Shown here in pieces: positions 51,162 to 59,377 of a DNA stretch of 64,000 nucleotides (position 1 is the first letter of the stretch; each line of letters begins with the position of its first letter). The notes beneath the pieces were generated by a model, which was not told where the DNA came from, ran no database searches, and saw nothing but the letters and a program-made list of their open reading frames with translations. The stretch is taken from contig NZ_FNCH01000019.1 of the NCBI RefSeq assembly GCF_900100705.1, forward strand, positions 33,983 through 97,982. The letters run 5' to 3'. A program made the position numbers and the translations under genes. Origin of the DNA: Pedobacter terrae. GTDB taxonomy: Bacteria > Bacteroidota > Bacteroidia > Sphingobacteriales > Sphingobacteriaceae.

Positions 51162-52361
51162 ATGAACAGAAGAAATTTTTTAAGAAATACAGGATTTGTT
51201 GCAGCAGGTTCGCTATTTGTTCCCGCTTTTATGAAACCACTTGAGGCCATGGCACTTGATGAACTAAGCCTCTACAAAAACCTGGTTGTGGTACAGCTTT
51301 CTGGCGGAAATGACGGCCTAAATACAGTTATTCCCTTTGGAAACGACATTTACTATCAAAAAAGAAATAGTATTGCCATTAAACCCGAAGAAGTAATTAA
51401 ACTGAACGATATGCAGGGATTAAATCCGAACATGGCCGCTCTGCAAGAGATTTACGACCAAGGCTGGATGACCATTATTAACGATGTAGGGTACCCAAAC
51501 CCCGATCGCTCGCACTTCCGATCAATGGATATCTGGCAAACCGGTAGCGATAGCAATCAATTTTTATCAACCGGATGGATTGGCCGCTATTTAGATAGCA
51601 ATTGCCAAACCTGCAAATTCCCTTATACCGCGATAGAAGTTGACGACTCACTTTCGCTGGCTATGAAGGGTCAGACCAAAAAAGGAATTGCATTAAAAGA
51701 TCCTGCAGCTCTGTTCCGTAATACCAACGATCCGTTTTTTAAGGCCATGTTACAGAACGATAAGGAACATTTAGATGAAGATAATTTAGGTTATTTGTAT
51801 AAAACTATGATTGAAACCTCATCATCAGCCACTTATATACAGAATACTTCTAAAGTTTATCAGTCTAAGTTCACCTACCCAACTTCAGGTTTTGCCAATC
51901 AACTGAAAACGGTTTCGAAATTTATTTCTTCGGGATTAAAAACGAGGGTTTATTATGTATCATTAAGCGGTTTTGATACCCACGTGAATCAGATTGGTCA
52001 ACAAGGGAACCTGCTTAAACAGTATAGCGAGGGCATGGCTGCTTTCTTAAAAGATCTCAAATCGAACAATAAGCTCGAAGATACCCTGGTGATTACCTTC
52101 TCTGAATTTGGCCGTAGGGTGGAGCAAAATGCCAGTAATGGTACCGATCATGGCACGGCAAATAATATGTTTGTTTTTGGTGGACGATTGAAGAAGCAGG
52201 GAATCTTCAATGCAGCGCCTAACCTTAGTGATTTAGACACAGGAGATTTAAAATACCAGCTGGATTTCAGACAGGTTTACGGTACCATTTTAGATAAGTG
52301 GCTGGATGTAAATAATGCTGATATTTTGAATAAGAAATTTAATACATTGGATTTTATATAA
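51162..52361 (+). CDS. DUF1501 family protein with Tat-type signal
   Basis: From ATG 51162 the protein has 399 residues. The N terminus MNRRNFLRNTGFVAAGSLFV has a twin-arginine motif (RRNFL), suggesting export of a folded, perhaps metal-bearing enzyme. The alkaline-phosphatase-like fold is visible in VVVQLSGGNDGLNTVIPF, YVSLSGFDTHVNQIGQQ, TFSEFGRRVEQN and GTDHGTANNMF, which carry probable metal ligands (Asp, His). Its function is unknown; sulfatase- or phosphatase-like chemistry is inference. It forms a pair with the DUF1800 gene 114 bases upstream. Confidence 0.93.
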   Translation: MNRRNFLRNTGFVAAGSLFVPAFMKPLEAMALDELSLYKNLVVVQLSGGNDGLNTVIPFGNDIYYQKRNSIAIKPEEVIKLNDMQGLNPNMAALQEIYDQGWMTIINDVGYPNPDRSHFRSMDIWQTGSDSNQFLSTGWIGRYLDSNCQTCKFPYTAIEVDDSLSLAMKGQTKKGIALKDPAALFRNTNDPFFKAMLQNDKEHLDEDNLGYLYKTMIETSSSATYIQNTSKVYQSKFTYPTSGFANQLKTVSKFISSGLKTRVYYVSLSGFDTHVNQIGQQGNLLKQYSEGMAAFLKDLKSNNKLEDTLVITFSEFGRRVEQNASNGTDHGTANNMFVFGGRLKKQGIFNAAPNLSDLDTGDLKYQLDFRQVYGTILDKWLDVNNADILNKKFNTLDFI

Positions 52362-52366
52362 GGTAC

Positions 52367-52412
52367 AAGAAGTCAAGTTTAGTGGCCAGCATGCTATGAA
52401 ACCTGACTTCTT
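52367..52412. terminator. Bidirectional terminator between convergent genes
   Basis: AAGAAGTCAAGTTT pairs with AAACCTGACTTCTT around an 18-base loop (one mismatch). It sits between the stop codons of the DUF1501 gene and the small secreted protein gene. Confidence 0.75.
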
Positions 52413-52417
52413 ATTCT

Positions 52418-52771
52418 CTACTTTCTTTTCAATACATATACCGGCCGGTTTGAGGATTGATCTATCTGCTCCGTATAAACGCTAAACAACTCATAACCAT
52501 AGCCCTTCATTTTATTGATCGCATCAATAGCCGAATTAAATTCGATTTTTTTATCGTGATCATCCCTGATGTAGAGTTCGCTATAATCACCTACTTTTTG
52601 ACCATGTTCCAATGCAATCCATTGTCTGTCTGTTAAAAAACTTTTTACTGCGCGAATTTGAATATAATCTACATGGATATCAGTCAGTTTCACTCCATTT
52701 ACATTTTGGGCTTTAACGCGCGATAGCCCAAAGCATGCGAACATTGCCGCTGCAAAGATGATTTTTTTCAT
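52418..52771 (-). CDS. Small secreted protein of unknown function
   Basis: I do not recognise the family. The 117-residue protein has a signal peptide (MKKIIFAAAMFACFGLSRVKA) and a mature part of about 95 residues with mixed alpha/beta character (VDYIQIRAVKSFLTDRQWIALEHGQ, AIDAINKMKGYGYELFSVYTEQ, PVYVLKRK at the end). It is likely periplasmic. It is convergent with the DUF1501 gene and divergent from the YccF gene. Confidence 0.75.
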   Translation of the reverse strand: MKKIIFAAAMFACFGLSRVKAQNVNGVKLTDIHVDYIQIRAVKSFLTDRQWIALEHGQKVGDYSELYIRDDHDKKIEFNSAIDAINKMKGYGYELFSVYTEQIDQSSNRPVYVLKRK

Positions 52772-52877
52772 ATTGTGTTTCTTTTGTGTGTAAGTCTAAA
52801 TTACAAAGAATCCAGTTAGAATACACGAACGATCTGTAACAAAATATGCAATATTAAATCTTAACGTAAAAAACACA

Positions 52878-53246
52878 ATGAACTTTTTAGGCAATATTAT
52901 CTGGATTATTTTTGGCGGTATCTTTATTTTCTTCGAATATATCATCGGAGGATTAATCCTTTGCCTAACCATTGTGGGGATTCCTTTTGGCATTCAATGC
53001 TTTAAATTTGCTATTGTAGGCCTCGCACCTTTCGGCGTTAAAATAAGTGATACATCATCGAATACCGGCTGCTTATCTACTATCATGAATTTAATCTGGA
53101 TTTTTTGTGGAGGATTCTGGATTGCCTTAACGCATTTGTTTTTCGGCATCCTGCTTTGCATTACCATTGTTGGTATTCCATTCGGACGCCAGCATTTTAA
53201 ACTGATGAATCTGGCCTTTACGCCTTTCGGAAAATCGATTTCTTAA
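52878..53246 (+). CDS. YccF domain membrane protein
   Basis: The 122-residue protein consists of two copies of the YccF motif. The first, NIIWIIFGGIFIFFEYIIGGLILCLTIVGIPFGIQCFK, is mirrored by NLIWIFCGGFWIALTHLFFGILLCITIVGIPFGRQHFK (each split in this description from a longer match). Each copy has two helices ending in a GIPFG loop. YccF proteins are inner-membrane proteins of unknown function. No partner gene is adjacent. Confidence 0.93.
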   Translation: MNFLGNIIWIIFGGIFIFFEYIIGGLILCLTIVGIPFGIQCFKFAIVGLAPFGVKISDTSSNTGCLSTIMNLIWIFCGGFWIALTHLFFGILLCITIVGIPFGRQHFKLMNLAFTPFGKSIS

Positions 53247-53278
53247 TAATTAAATTTTAAAAAAAATCTACTGCTTAT

Positions 53279-53400
53279 TCGTCATTGCGAGGAGGAACGA
53301 CGAAGCCTGCCTGCAGCAGGCAGGCAATCTTACGAAGATCGCTACTTGAGATTGCTTCGGCTTGCTCAATTCCGAGCTTGCTTTAATAGATTACTGGTTT
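53279..53400. repeat. CGTCATTGCGAGG-type intergenic element
   Basis: CGTCATTGCGAGGAGGAACG leads into a perfect inverted repeat GCCTGCCTGC-a-GCAGGCAGGC (53305-53325). GATTGCTTCGGCTTGC follows. It starts the 720-base gap 53247-53969, in which I see no gene, only repeats. Confidence 0.6.
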
Positions 53401-53640
53401 TACCGAAGAACGCCGTCAATCCCAGGAGCCGGAGCTATCAAAAAAACAGTTGCAGGAAAGAACAAATAGCATTACCAAACCTTAAACGCAGTGGTTTTGT
53501 GTTCATAATACTAATTTAATTGCTAAAGAGAATTAAACACAAACCCCATAGGGCTCAATCAGACCAAAGAAAACATAAACAATAACTGATTAAACGAAGT
53601 GCCGCTGTTTTTTTGATGTGAGTGTGGTTGTGTGAAAGGC

Positions 53641-53882
53641 TCCTAGCTGGATCCGATAGCTATCGGATGACAAAGCGCTTTGGGTACTTTGGCGCTCCAA
53701 AGTACCATGCCCCCCGCGGCATAGAGCGGAAAAAATAATATTTTTGCTGAAAAATAATTTTTCTTAATCAACGGGGTTAATAGTACGAAAGATCCTGACC
53801 ACGAAGTAGCTACAAGGCAATTGAAAACCATATTTCTACTTGTAAAATAAATCCGATAGCTATCGGATCAGCATGACGATCG
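53641..53882. repeat. Two CCGATAG palindromes and a CATGACGAT end in the gap before the App1 gene
   Basis: ATCCGATAGCTATCGGAT occurs as a perfect 18-bp palindrome at 53651-53668 and again at 53851-53868. The second copy runs into CAGCATGACGAT, the outer end seen in other elements. A GTACTTTGGCGCTCCAAAGTAC inverted repeat (about 53685-53706) lies between them. A further AGGAATGACG at about 53950 may close another copy. Confidence 0.65.
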
Positions 53883-53969
53883 CCTTAAAACTAAGTGCTA
53901 AAGAACAAATAAAAGCTAACAGAGATGTGTCCACACGATAGGCCTGCGCAGGAATGACGCCCCTTTAAA

Positions 53970-54944
53970 TTATTGGATCAATCCTATGGATCTAGAATGT
54001 ACAATCGCTTCCGCACTATCATTAAATAAACAAGCTTCCACCCCTTTATCTTTTACTTTTTTAAGCAGTTCTTTGGTTTCTAACTCTTTTTCAGGCCGGA
54101 TATTACGGATATAAACCGCTTCGATATTTTTGGGGTACTTTTCTACTATTGAACTATAAATTTCCGGATCCTGCTGCGAATTATCTCCAAAGAATACAAA
54201 CTTCTGATTGGGAAAGGTATCTAAGATTCGCATTACCCTTAATAATTTACCCTCATGACCGGTTTTACCCGTTTTAATTAAATCTCTCCACCTTTTGAGT
54301 GTATTCAACAGAAAAGCACCCTCAGGCAGTTGATTAAACCTGAAAGTCTCCACCAAATAATCGTAAAGATTCCATTCACTGCTGCTTACATAAAAAAAAG
54401 GGTTGGGTTGATTCGCCTCCGTGTGCGACAAGGCCAATTGCTGATAGTGGCTGGCCGTATCTGAAAAGGTTTTACGTGTATGGGGGTTTTTGATAAATAA
54501 CTCTCTCAATCTTCTGCCTATAGTTGCCGAGTGAGAAACCATCACAGTATCGTCCACATCAGAAATAAAAGCATATTGCGTAATGTGTGGCACATATACC
54601 CTACCTTCTCCACTATTTAAAACAGATCCGTCTTGATCAATAGCTTCCACTTTAACATTGTGCCACCCCGCCGGAACATCATGTTGGGCCTTCCATTCGA
54701 ACTTAAAAAAACCATCTACTTCGGTTTTATTATAAACAGTCTGATCAAAGAAATGCAAACGCACCTCAACAGAAGCATAAGGTTTTAAAATAAAGAGCTT
54801 TAAGAGATGGATAATATTAACAAACAAATTATTACTGTAAACTTGCCTTGTTTTCGCCTTGTGCTTAAAAACATGACCATAAACAACCAAATTGTGTGCA
54901 TGACCATAACCGTGATATACTTTTACACTAACAGATTTATTCAT
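53970..54944 (-). CDS. App1-family phosphatase (DUF2183, phosphatidate phosphatase-like)
   Basis: The 324-residue protein has the HAD-type catalytic motif DVDDT at 129-133 in AFISDVDDTVMVSHSAT. PFFYVSSSEWNLYDYLVETF and KFVFFGDNSQQDPEIY supply later HAD motifs. The family is related to yeast APP1 phosphatidate phosphatase. The N-terminal 110 residues form a beta-rich domain. A diacylglycerol-kinase-like gene is divergent 59 bases away, so the two may act on one lipid pool (inference). Confidence 0.9.
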   Translation of the reverse strand: MNKSVSVKVYHGYGHAHNLVVYGHVFKHKAKTRQVYSNNLFVNIIHLLKLFILKPYASVEVRLHFFDQTVYNKTEVDGFFKFEWKAQHDVPAGWHNVKVEAIDQDGSVLNSGEGRVYVPHITQYAFISDVDDTVMVSHSATIGRRLRELFIKNPHTRKTFSDTASHYQQLALSHTEANQPNPFFYVSSSEWNLYDYLVETFRFNQLPEGAFLLNTLKRWRDLIKTGKTGHEGKLLRVMRILDTFPNQKFVFFGDNSQQDPEIYSSIVEKYPKNIEAVYIRNIRPEKELETKELLKKVKDKGVEACLFNDSAEAIVHSRSIGLIQ

Positions 54945-55003
54945 CTGTATTAAAACAGAGTTTATTTAAAGTTGTTTGTTGATTAAACCCCATCAGGTAA
55001 AAC

Positions 55004-55876
55004 ATGAAATTATTATTCATCATCAACCCAGGCTCAGGCAGTCATGATCTAAATTTAAAGGAAGTAATTTCTACCCATTTCGATTCAAAAAATACAGAAA
55101 TTGATCTTTTCGAATTACCGGAAGACTGTTCTTTAGAAAAGATCAAGGAGAAGATCAAAAGTGCGAAAGCAGATCGCGTAGTAGCCGTTGGTGGCGACGG
55201 AACCTTAAAACTGGTTGCAGAATGCCTGCTGCATACCGAAACGCCTATCGGCATTATTCCCGCTGGTTCGGCTAACGGGATGGCAAAAGAATTGGGCATA
55301 CCTACTGATATTGAACAGGCCTTAGCCATTTTGGATGAAGGCCATTTGCAAAAAATCCATGTGGTTAAACTTAATGATGAGATCTGCATTCATTTATCAG
55401 ACCTTGGTTTTAATGCCTATCTGGTAAAAAAATTCGATACCCTGCCGCAACGCGGTATGTGGGGTTATGCCAAAGCCACCTGGCATGCCTTATGGAACCA
55501 CAGCAGAATGGAAGTGCAGCTGAAGCTTAAAGATGAAACCGTTACCTCTAAAGCAGCGATGGTAGCCATTGCCAATGCGACCATGTATGGGACCGGACTT
55601 AAGATTAATCCTGACGGAAAATTAGATGATGATCTTTTTGAAGTGGTTCTGGTAAAAGATTATTCCTACCTGGAGGTCATAAAGATATGGATTACGAAGT
55701 TACCCTTCAACCCTAAAAAGATAGAAGTATTTCAAACTGCTGAAGTAAAAATTTCCTCAAAACACAAAGCACACTTTCAGATTGATGGAGAATATATTGG
55801 AAAGGTAAATACTGTTGAAGCAAAAGTCCTTCCTGCTGCCATAACAGTAGTTTTACCTGAAGTATTAGAAAACTGA
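55004..55876 (+). CDS. Diacylglycerol kinase/YegS-like lipid kinase
   Basis: The 290-residue protein has the DAGK catalytic signature: FIINPGSGS near the N terminus, the nucleotide-binding VAVGGDGTLKLVAECLL (Gly-Gly-Asp-Gly-Thr at 63-67) and PIGIIPAGSANGMAKELGIP. It should phosphorylate diacylglycerol or a related lipid with ATP at the membrane. It is divergent from the App1-type phosphatase. Its last 12 bases overlap the end of the convergent small membrane protein gene. Confidence 0.93.
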   Translation: MKLLFIINPGSGSHDLNLKEVISTHFDSKNTEIDLFELPEDCSLEKIKEKIKSAKADRVVAVGGDGTLKLVAECLLHTETPIGIIPAGSANGMAKELGIPTDIEQALAILDEGHLQKIHVVKLNDEICIHLSDLGFNAYLVKKFDTLPQRGMWGYAKATWHALWNHSRMEVQLKLKDETVTSKAAMVAIANATMYGTGLKINPDGKLDDDLFEVVLVKDYSYLEVIKIWITKLPFNPKKIEVFQTAEVKISSKHKAHFQIDGEYIGKVNTVEAKVLPAAITVVLPEVLEN

Positions 55877-56254
55877 GCGGTGAATTTTAATCGTAAAATA
55901 CAACCTGAAAAATTCGGCAATAAAACAGATCCGGAATAAAATATCGAACCATCGTTCAGCCAGGTTTAGCATTTCGGGTAAAAAAGTAATAAAACCGATG
56001 GAAAATACCCATACCACCAAACGGAAAGGAAATTGAATGTAATAGGCAACAAAGCCAAATTTCTTGTTCAGAATTAAACCGGCAGCAGAAATGAATAGTG
56101 AAACGAATAAGGGCAGCAACAATACAACTTTGGCTTGCGAAAGGATCTGATCGGGGATTTCGTTCAGGTGTGTTAAAATCTGCCAAAATTGTTTGGACAG
56201 CAAAACGATACTAATGAGATCCAATAAGGCAAAAAACCGGCCGGTGTTCTTCAT
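55865..56254 (-). CDS. Small membrane protein, four predicted helices
   Basis: I do not recognise the family. The 129-residue protein has hydrophobic segments at about 9-25, 42-62, 72-95 and 105-120. It starts on the same base that ends the TonB-C protein gene upstream, so the two are translationally coupled. Its stop lies inside the convergent lipid kinase gene (12-base overlap). Confidence 0.75.
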   Translation of the reverse strand: MKNTGRFFALLDLISIVLLSKQFWQILTHLNEIPDQILSQAKVVLLLPLFVSLFISAAGLILNKKFGFVAYYIQFPFRLVVWVFSIGFITFLPEMLNLAERWFDILFRICFIAEFFRLYFTIKIHRSVF

Positions 56255-56904
56255 TACTTACAATACTTTGCTAAATAATCATCTGCTTTTTTGCTTCCCA
56301 TGTATTTAACAAAAAGAAAATCCTCACAAGCACCTTGTTTGTCTCCCTGTTTTATCTTTTTTAGGCCCATTTTAATGCGATCATCGAGGTATTCATCATC
56401 TATACCCAACTGGTTTTTGATCGCTATAATCTGAACTTCTTGTCCGGGTTTGGCCTGATCGATATTTTTATAGAAATTAATCACAGAATTGGTGAGGCCT
56501 TCTTCAGCCTGATAGTTGCGAATGGCTTCCTGCATGGCTTCACTTGATTTCCCTTCGCAATTGTAGCCCGAAAGTTTAAAATTAACCGGGGCAATGATCG
56601 AAACTGTTGTATCGTAACCCGCCGGAACCTGCCATTTACCACTGCTCATTCTCACTAAACGCAGTGCTTCCTCATCCAAATCAGACAGTATGCCTTTGCT
56701 CACTTTCGAAAAATAAACTTTCCCTTGTGCATTAAGCTTAAAACTTATATTCACTGTTCCCTGGATACAATTATCTTTAGAAAACTGCGGATAGATGGTA
56801 TTCTCCATCAGGAAGTTTGTAAAACCGCTTTTACCAGTTTTAAACTGCTGAGCCATGGCTAGCGAGCAGCAGAAAAGTAAACACAAGGTGAACAGTTTTT
56901 TCAT
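56254..56904 (-). CDS. Secreted protein with TonB C-terminal domain
   Basis: The 216-residue protein has a signal peptide (MKKLFTLCLLFCCSLAMAQ). A TonB_C-type domain follows at about 25-105 (FTNFLMENTIYPQFSKDNCIQGTVNISFKLNAQGKVYFSKVSKGI...EEALRLVRMSSGKW). The C-terminal half ends in a helical repeat-like region (KKIKQGDKQGACEDFLFVKYMGSKKADDYL). It lacks the inner-membrane anchor and Pro-rich linker of TonB itself, so it cannot be a classical energiser. It is coupled to the small membrane protein gene downstream. Confidence 0.85.
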   Translation of the reverse strand: MKKLFTLCLLFCCSLAMAQQFKTGKSGFTNFLMENTIYPQFSKDNCIQGTVNISFKLNAQGKVYFSKVSKGILSDLDEEALRLVRMSSGKWQVPAGYDTTVSIIAPVNFKLSGYNCEGKSSEAMQEAIRNYQAEEGLTNSVINFYKNIDQAKPGQEVQIIAIKNQLGIDDEYLDDRIKMGLKKIKQGDKQGACEDFLFVKYMGSKKADDYLAKYCK

Positions 56905-56936
56905 TGTACTAATTTACTAAAAAAAGCTGAAAACAT

Positions 56937-57250
56937 TTTACCACAGAGGAACACCAAGTTTTTCACAGAGAAAATGAGAGATTTAATTTAAATAGTAAGT
57001 TCGTCATTCCTGTGCAGTCGGAAACCTTAAAGCTTATTGCATTACGATTATTCATCAGTTTTTCTCTTTTCAAAGGTATGCATGAACACTTTGTGGTTCC
57101 CAATCAAATTAGGAATGACGATCGCTAAAAATCCGCTCTGTGGCCTCGGTGCCTTCCCTCTGTTCTCTCTGTGGTTAAATTTGCAACATCATATTTGGCC
57201 ATAGAGGCACCGAAAACACAGAAAAAACTTTGCGCCCTTTGCGCATTCCT
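56937..57250. repeat. Repeat-filled gap: CCACAGAGGAAC motif and a CGTCATTCCT element
   Basis: The 360-base gap has no gene. At 57002-57120 an element is bounded by perfect 10-bp inverted repeats (CGTCATTCCT / AGGAATGACG). On both sides lie fragments of another family: TTACCACAGAGGAACACC at about 56939, TCTCTGTGGTTAAATT at about 57168, and CCATAGAGGCACCGAAAACA at about 57199. Confidence 0.65.
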
Positions 57251-57264
57251 TATTTTCTTTGCGG

Positions 57265-57951
57265 TTAAGAAAAAGTAACCTTCAAAATTAAATTCGGATC
57301 AGGACAATTGGCTAGATATTTTTCCCGCTCACTAAATTTACATACGCCCGGATAATCGCCTGTTAATCCCTGCATATCTTCTATCAGCTGAAAATGAAGG
57401 TGTGGCGGCCACCAACCGTTTTCATCTTTGTTCCCCAGTTCGGCGAATTTTGCCCCTGCTTTTATCTGCATTCCTTCTTTCAGATTACCTAAAGAAGCTA
57501 AATTTAAGTGCCCGTAAAGCGCATGGAATTTATACCCTTCGATATCATAAGCCAGAATGATGGTTGCCCCGTAATCGCCGAAATTATTGTTATTGGCAAA
57601 GCTATGAACAATTGCATCGTAAAAATTGTAAACTGGTGTTCCTTCAGCTCCCCAGATATCTACACCTAAATGTAACCTGCGGTGTTCCTCACCAGCATTA
57701 AAATAAGCACTTCTAGAATAAATAGTGCGGTGTTCGTTGTATCCGCCAATTCCGTATCGGGTATTGTTTTTAGCTAACTTTTCATTTACCCACTCAGAGA
57801 ACAGGTCGGTATCATCTAAAATTTCATCTTTTAATTCCGTATTGACAACGGTAAAATCAAAAGGCAAAAGCTGATCATGTTTCGGATCGAAATCTACAAT
57901 CTTATGGATGAATTCGCGGTTCTTTTCAATTACCTGCTTTAGAATATGCAT
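57265..57951 (-). CDS. M23-family peptidoglycan metallopeptidase-like protein
   Basis: The 228-residue protein has the LytM/M23 zinc motifs: His94 and Asp98 in RRLHLGVDIWG, and His184-x-His186 in WPPHLHFQLI, with His148 in LYGHLNL. No signal peptide is visible, which is unusual for a cell-wall hydrolase; members of this subgroup may act in the cytoplasm or lack the export signal. Its start overlaps the end of the hemolysin III frame by 13 bases. Confidence 0.88.
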   Translation of the reverse strand: MHILKQVIEKNREFIHKIVDFDPKHDQLLPFDFTVVNTELKDEILDDTDLFSEWVNEKLAKNNTRYGIGGYNEHRTIYSRSAYFNAGEEHRRLHLGVDIWGAEGTPVYNFYDAIVHSFANNNNFGDYGATIILAYDIEGYKFHALYGHLNLASLGNLKEGMQIKAGAKFAELGNKDENGWWPPHLHFQLIEDMQGLTGDYPGVCKFSEREKYLANCPDPNLILKVTFS

Positions 57952-58589
57952 GGAAGATGTTTATTTAAAATATAAACGTAATTATAAATATAGTGCGATA
58001 AAGCGCCACCGATAACAATTAAGTGCCAAAGTTCATGACTATGCATCCACCTGGAAAGCTGTTTATCCTTTGCGTAATAATAAGTTCCGCCGATATAAAA
58101 AACGCCTCCTAACAATAACCAGAAAATAGCTCCGATGGGTAAGGTGCCTAACATTTTTTGGAGCAATGGCACAATTAAACAGCCCATTAAAATATAGATA
58201 GACAAAAGATATAGCTGTACTTTTTAAGCGGTTAAAATTTTGAGCAGGCAACCCACGATGGCTATAATCCATACAATAGCAAACAGGCTCCAACCCAGCC
58301 AGCCGTCAAAAACCAGTAAGGCAGTGGGGCTGTAAGAGCCGGCAATCATGAGGTAAATACAACAGTGATCAAATTTTTGCCAAAAACGCACACCGTATTC
58401 GGTTGCAGGATAGCCATGATACATGGCACTTACGCCAAAAAGAATAAAAATACCTATACTATAAATCCATGCAGCGGCGTATTCAATCGATGTATGGCAT
58501 TTTTGAAGCAAAAAGTATCCGGCCGGAATTGCTACCAATGCCGGTATAAAATGTGTGAAGAAATTAACGGGCTCCCTTAGCTTCCTCAC
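57939..58589 (-). pseudogene. Hemolysin III (PAQR/TrhA family) gene interrupted by one in-frame stop
   Basis: The frame opens at 58589 (MRKLREPVNFFTHFIPALVA) and shows the family's features: VSAMYHGYP, FDHCCIYLMIAGSYSPTAL and, after the break, SRWMHSHELWHLIVIGGALSHY. Together they give seven helices and the conserved His/Ser/Asp metal site. At 58224-58226 a TAA interrupts it after KILTA. The same frame continues directly with KVQLYLLSIYILMGC to 57939. The full length (216 codons including the stop) fits the family. Two neighbouring proteins, a sequencing error, readthrough or a recent pseudogene are all possible; the single substitution makes recent loss most likely. Confidence 0.85.
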
Positions 58590-58595
58590 AAAAAA

Positions 58596-58973
58596 TTATT
58601 CGCTGTCTTCGTCTTTTTGTCTGGGTTCTTTAGCAATCTTATCAAAAAGATGATCCATGCGTTCCACATACTCATTAGTATCATCTACAAAGAAAGTAAG
58701 CTCTGGCACCACTCTTACCTGGTGGCGGATTCTGCTTCCCAATTTATACCTGATCTCTCCAGCATGCGAATTAACGGTGTTGATTGATAGTGTGGTATTA
58801 TTGGTATTAAAAAAGCTAAGGTAAACTTTTGCTACTGCCAAATCAGGCGAAACCCTTACGCGGGTAATGGTTACCAATGTATTAGGTAAAAATGCAGCAC
58901 CTTCACGCTGAAAAACCTGTGCTAACTCCTCTTGTAATACTCCTGCAAATTTTTGCTGACGTTTACTTTCCAT
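58596..58973 (-). CDS. rbfA: 30S ribosome-binding factor RbfA
   Basis: From ATG 58973 (MESKRQQKFAGVLQEELAQVFQ) the protein has 125 residues, the usual RbfA length, with the single KH-like domain (LVTITRVRVSPDLAVAKVYLSF, GEIRYKLGSRIRHQVRVVPELTFFVDDT). It binds the 30S subunit during maturation of the 16S 5' end. An ATG 8 codons upstream is less typical. The hemolysin III frame starts 6 bases after its stop, so both were probably one transcript. Confidence 0.95.
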   Translation of the reverse strand: MESKRQQKFAGVLQEELAQVFQREGAAFLPNTLVTITRVRVSPDLAVAKVYLSFFNTNNTTLSINTVNSHAGEIRYKLGSRIRHQVRVVPELTFFVDDTNEYVERMDHLFDKIAKEPRQKDEDSE

Positions 58974-58978
58974 ATTAT

Positions 58979-59095
58979 TTAAATTATCAATTACCAATCA
59001 TCAATTACCAGACGATTTAATCCAGATAATATCGATCGATAAGGTTTAAATTATCAATGACCAAGAATCAATTATCAGACCATAACTCATCTGCT
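58979..59095. repeat. Imperfect tandem repeat upstream of rbfA
   Basis: AAATTATCAATTACCAATCA (58979) recurs as AAATTATCAATGACCAAGAA (about 59047), an offset of 68 bases. The downstream words ATCAATTACCAGAC and ATCAATTATCAGAC also correspond. The 400-base gap also holds the repeat at 59184; I see no gene in it. Confidence 0.5.
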
Positions 59096-59183
59096 AACAT
59101 TAAACCGGGCAATAATAAATATTTCAAAAAATGTAAAAACCTTTAAAACCTCACCACCTTCTTGATTAATATTATTCGAAGGC

Positions 59184-59268
59184 GATCGTCGTGCTGAATT
59201 CATTTCAGCCTCTCTACTCCAAATAGACCCTGAAATAAATCCGATAGTTATCGGATCAGGGTGACGAT
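59184..59268. repeat. Intergenic element with CCGATAG palindrome
   Basis: The block from GATCGTCGTGCTGAATTC to CAGGGTGACGATTC contains the palindrome ATCCGATAGTTATCGGAT at 59239-59256 and a GACCCTGA / TCAGGGT pair. It is the fifth occurrence of the CCGATAG palindrome in the window. Confidence 0.65.
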
Positions 59269-59377
59269 TCCAAATTAAAAGGACTTAGAAACATTGAATA
59301 GAGATGTCATTAATCAAACTGAGACCTACTTTTAAAAGCTGTAAGACTTATCTCCGCAACCTATTGACGGAATTTAT

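Noticed and set aside
53643..53831. Minus-strand open frame of 62 codons
   Set aside because: It spans the CCGATAG palindrome and another inverted repeat; no protein-like pattern.
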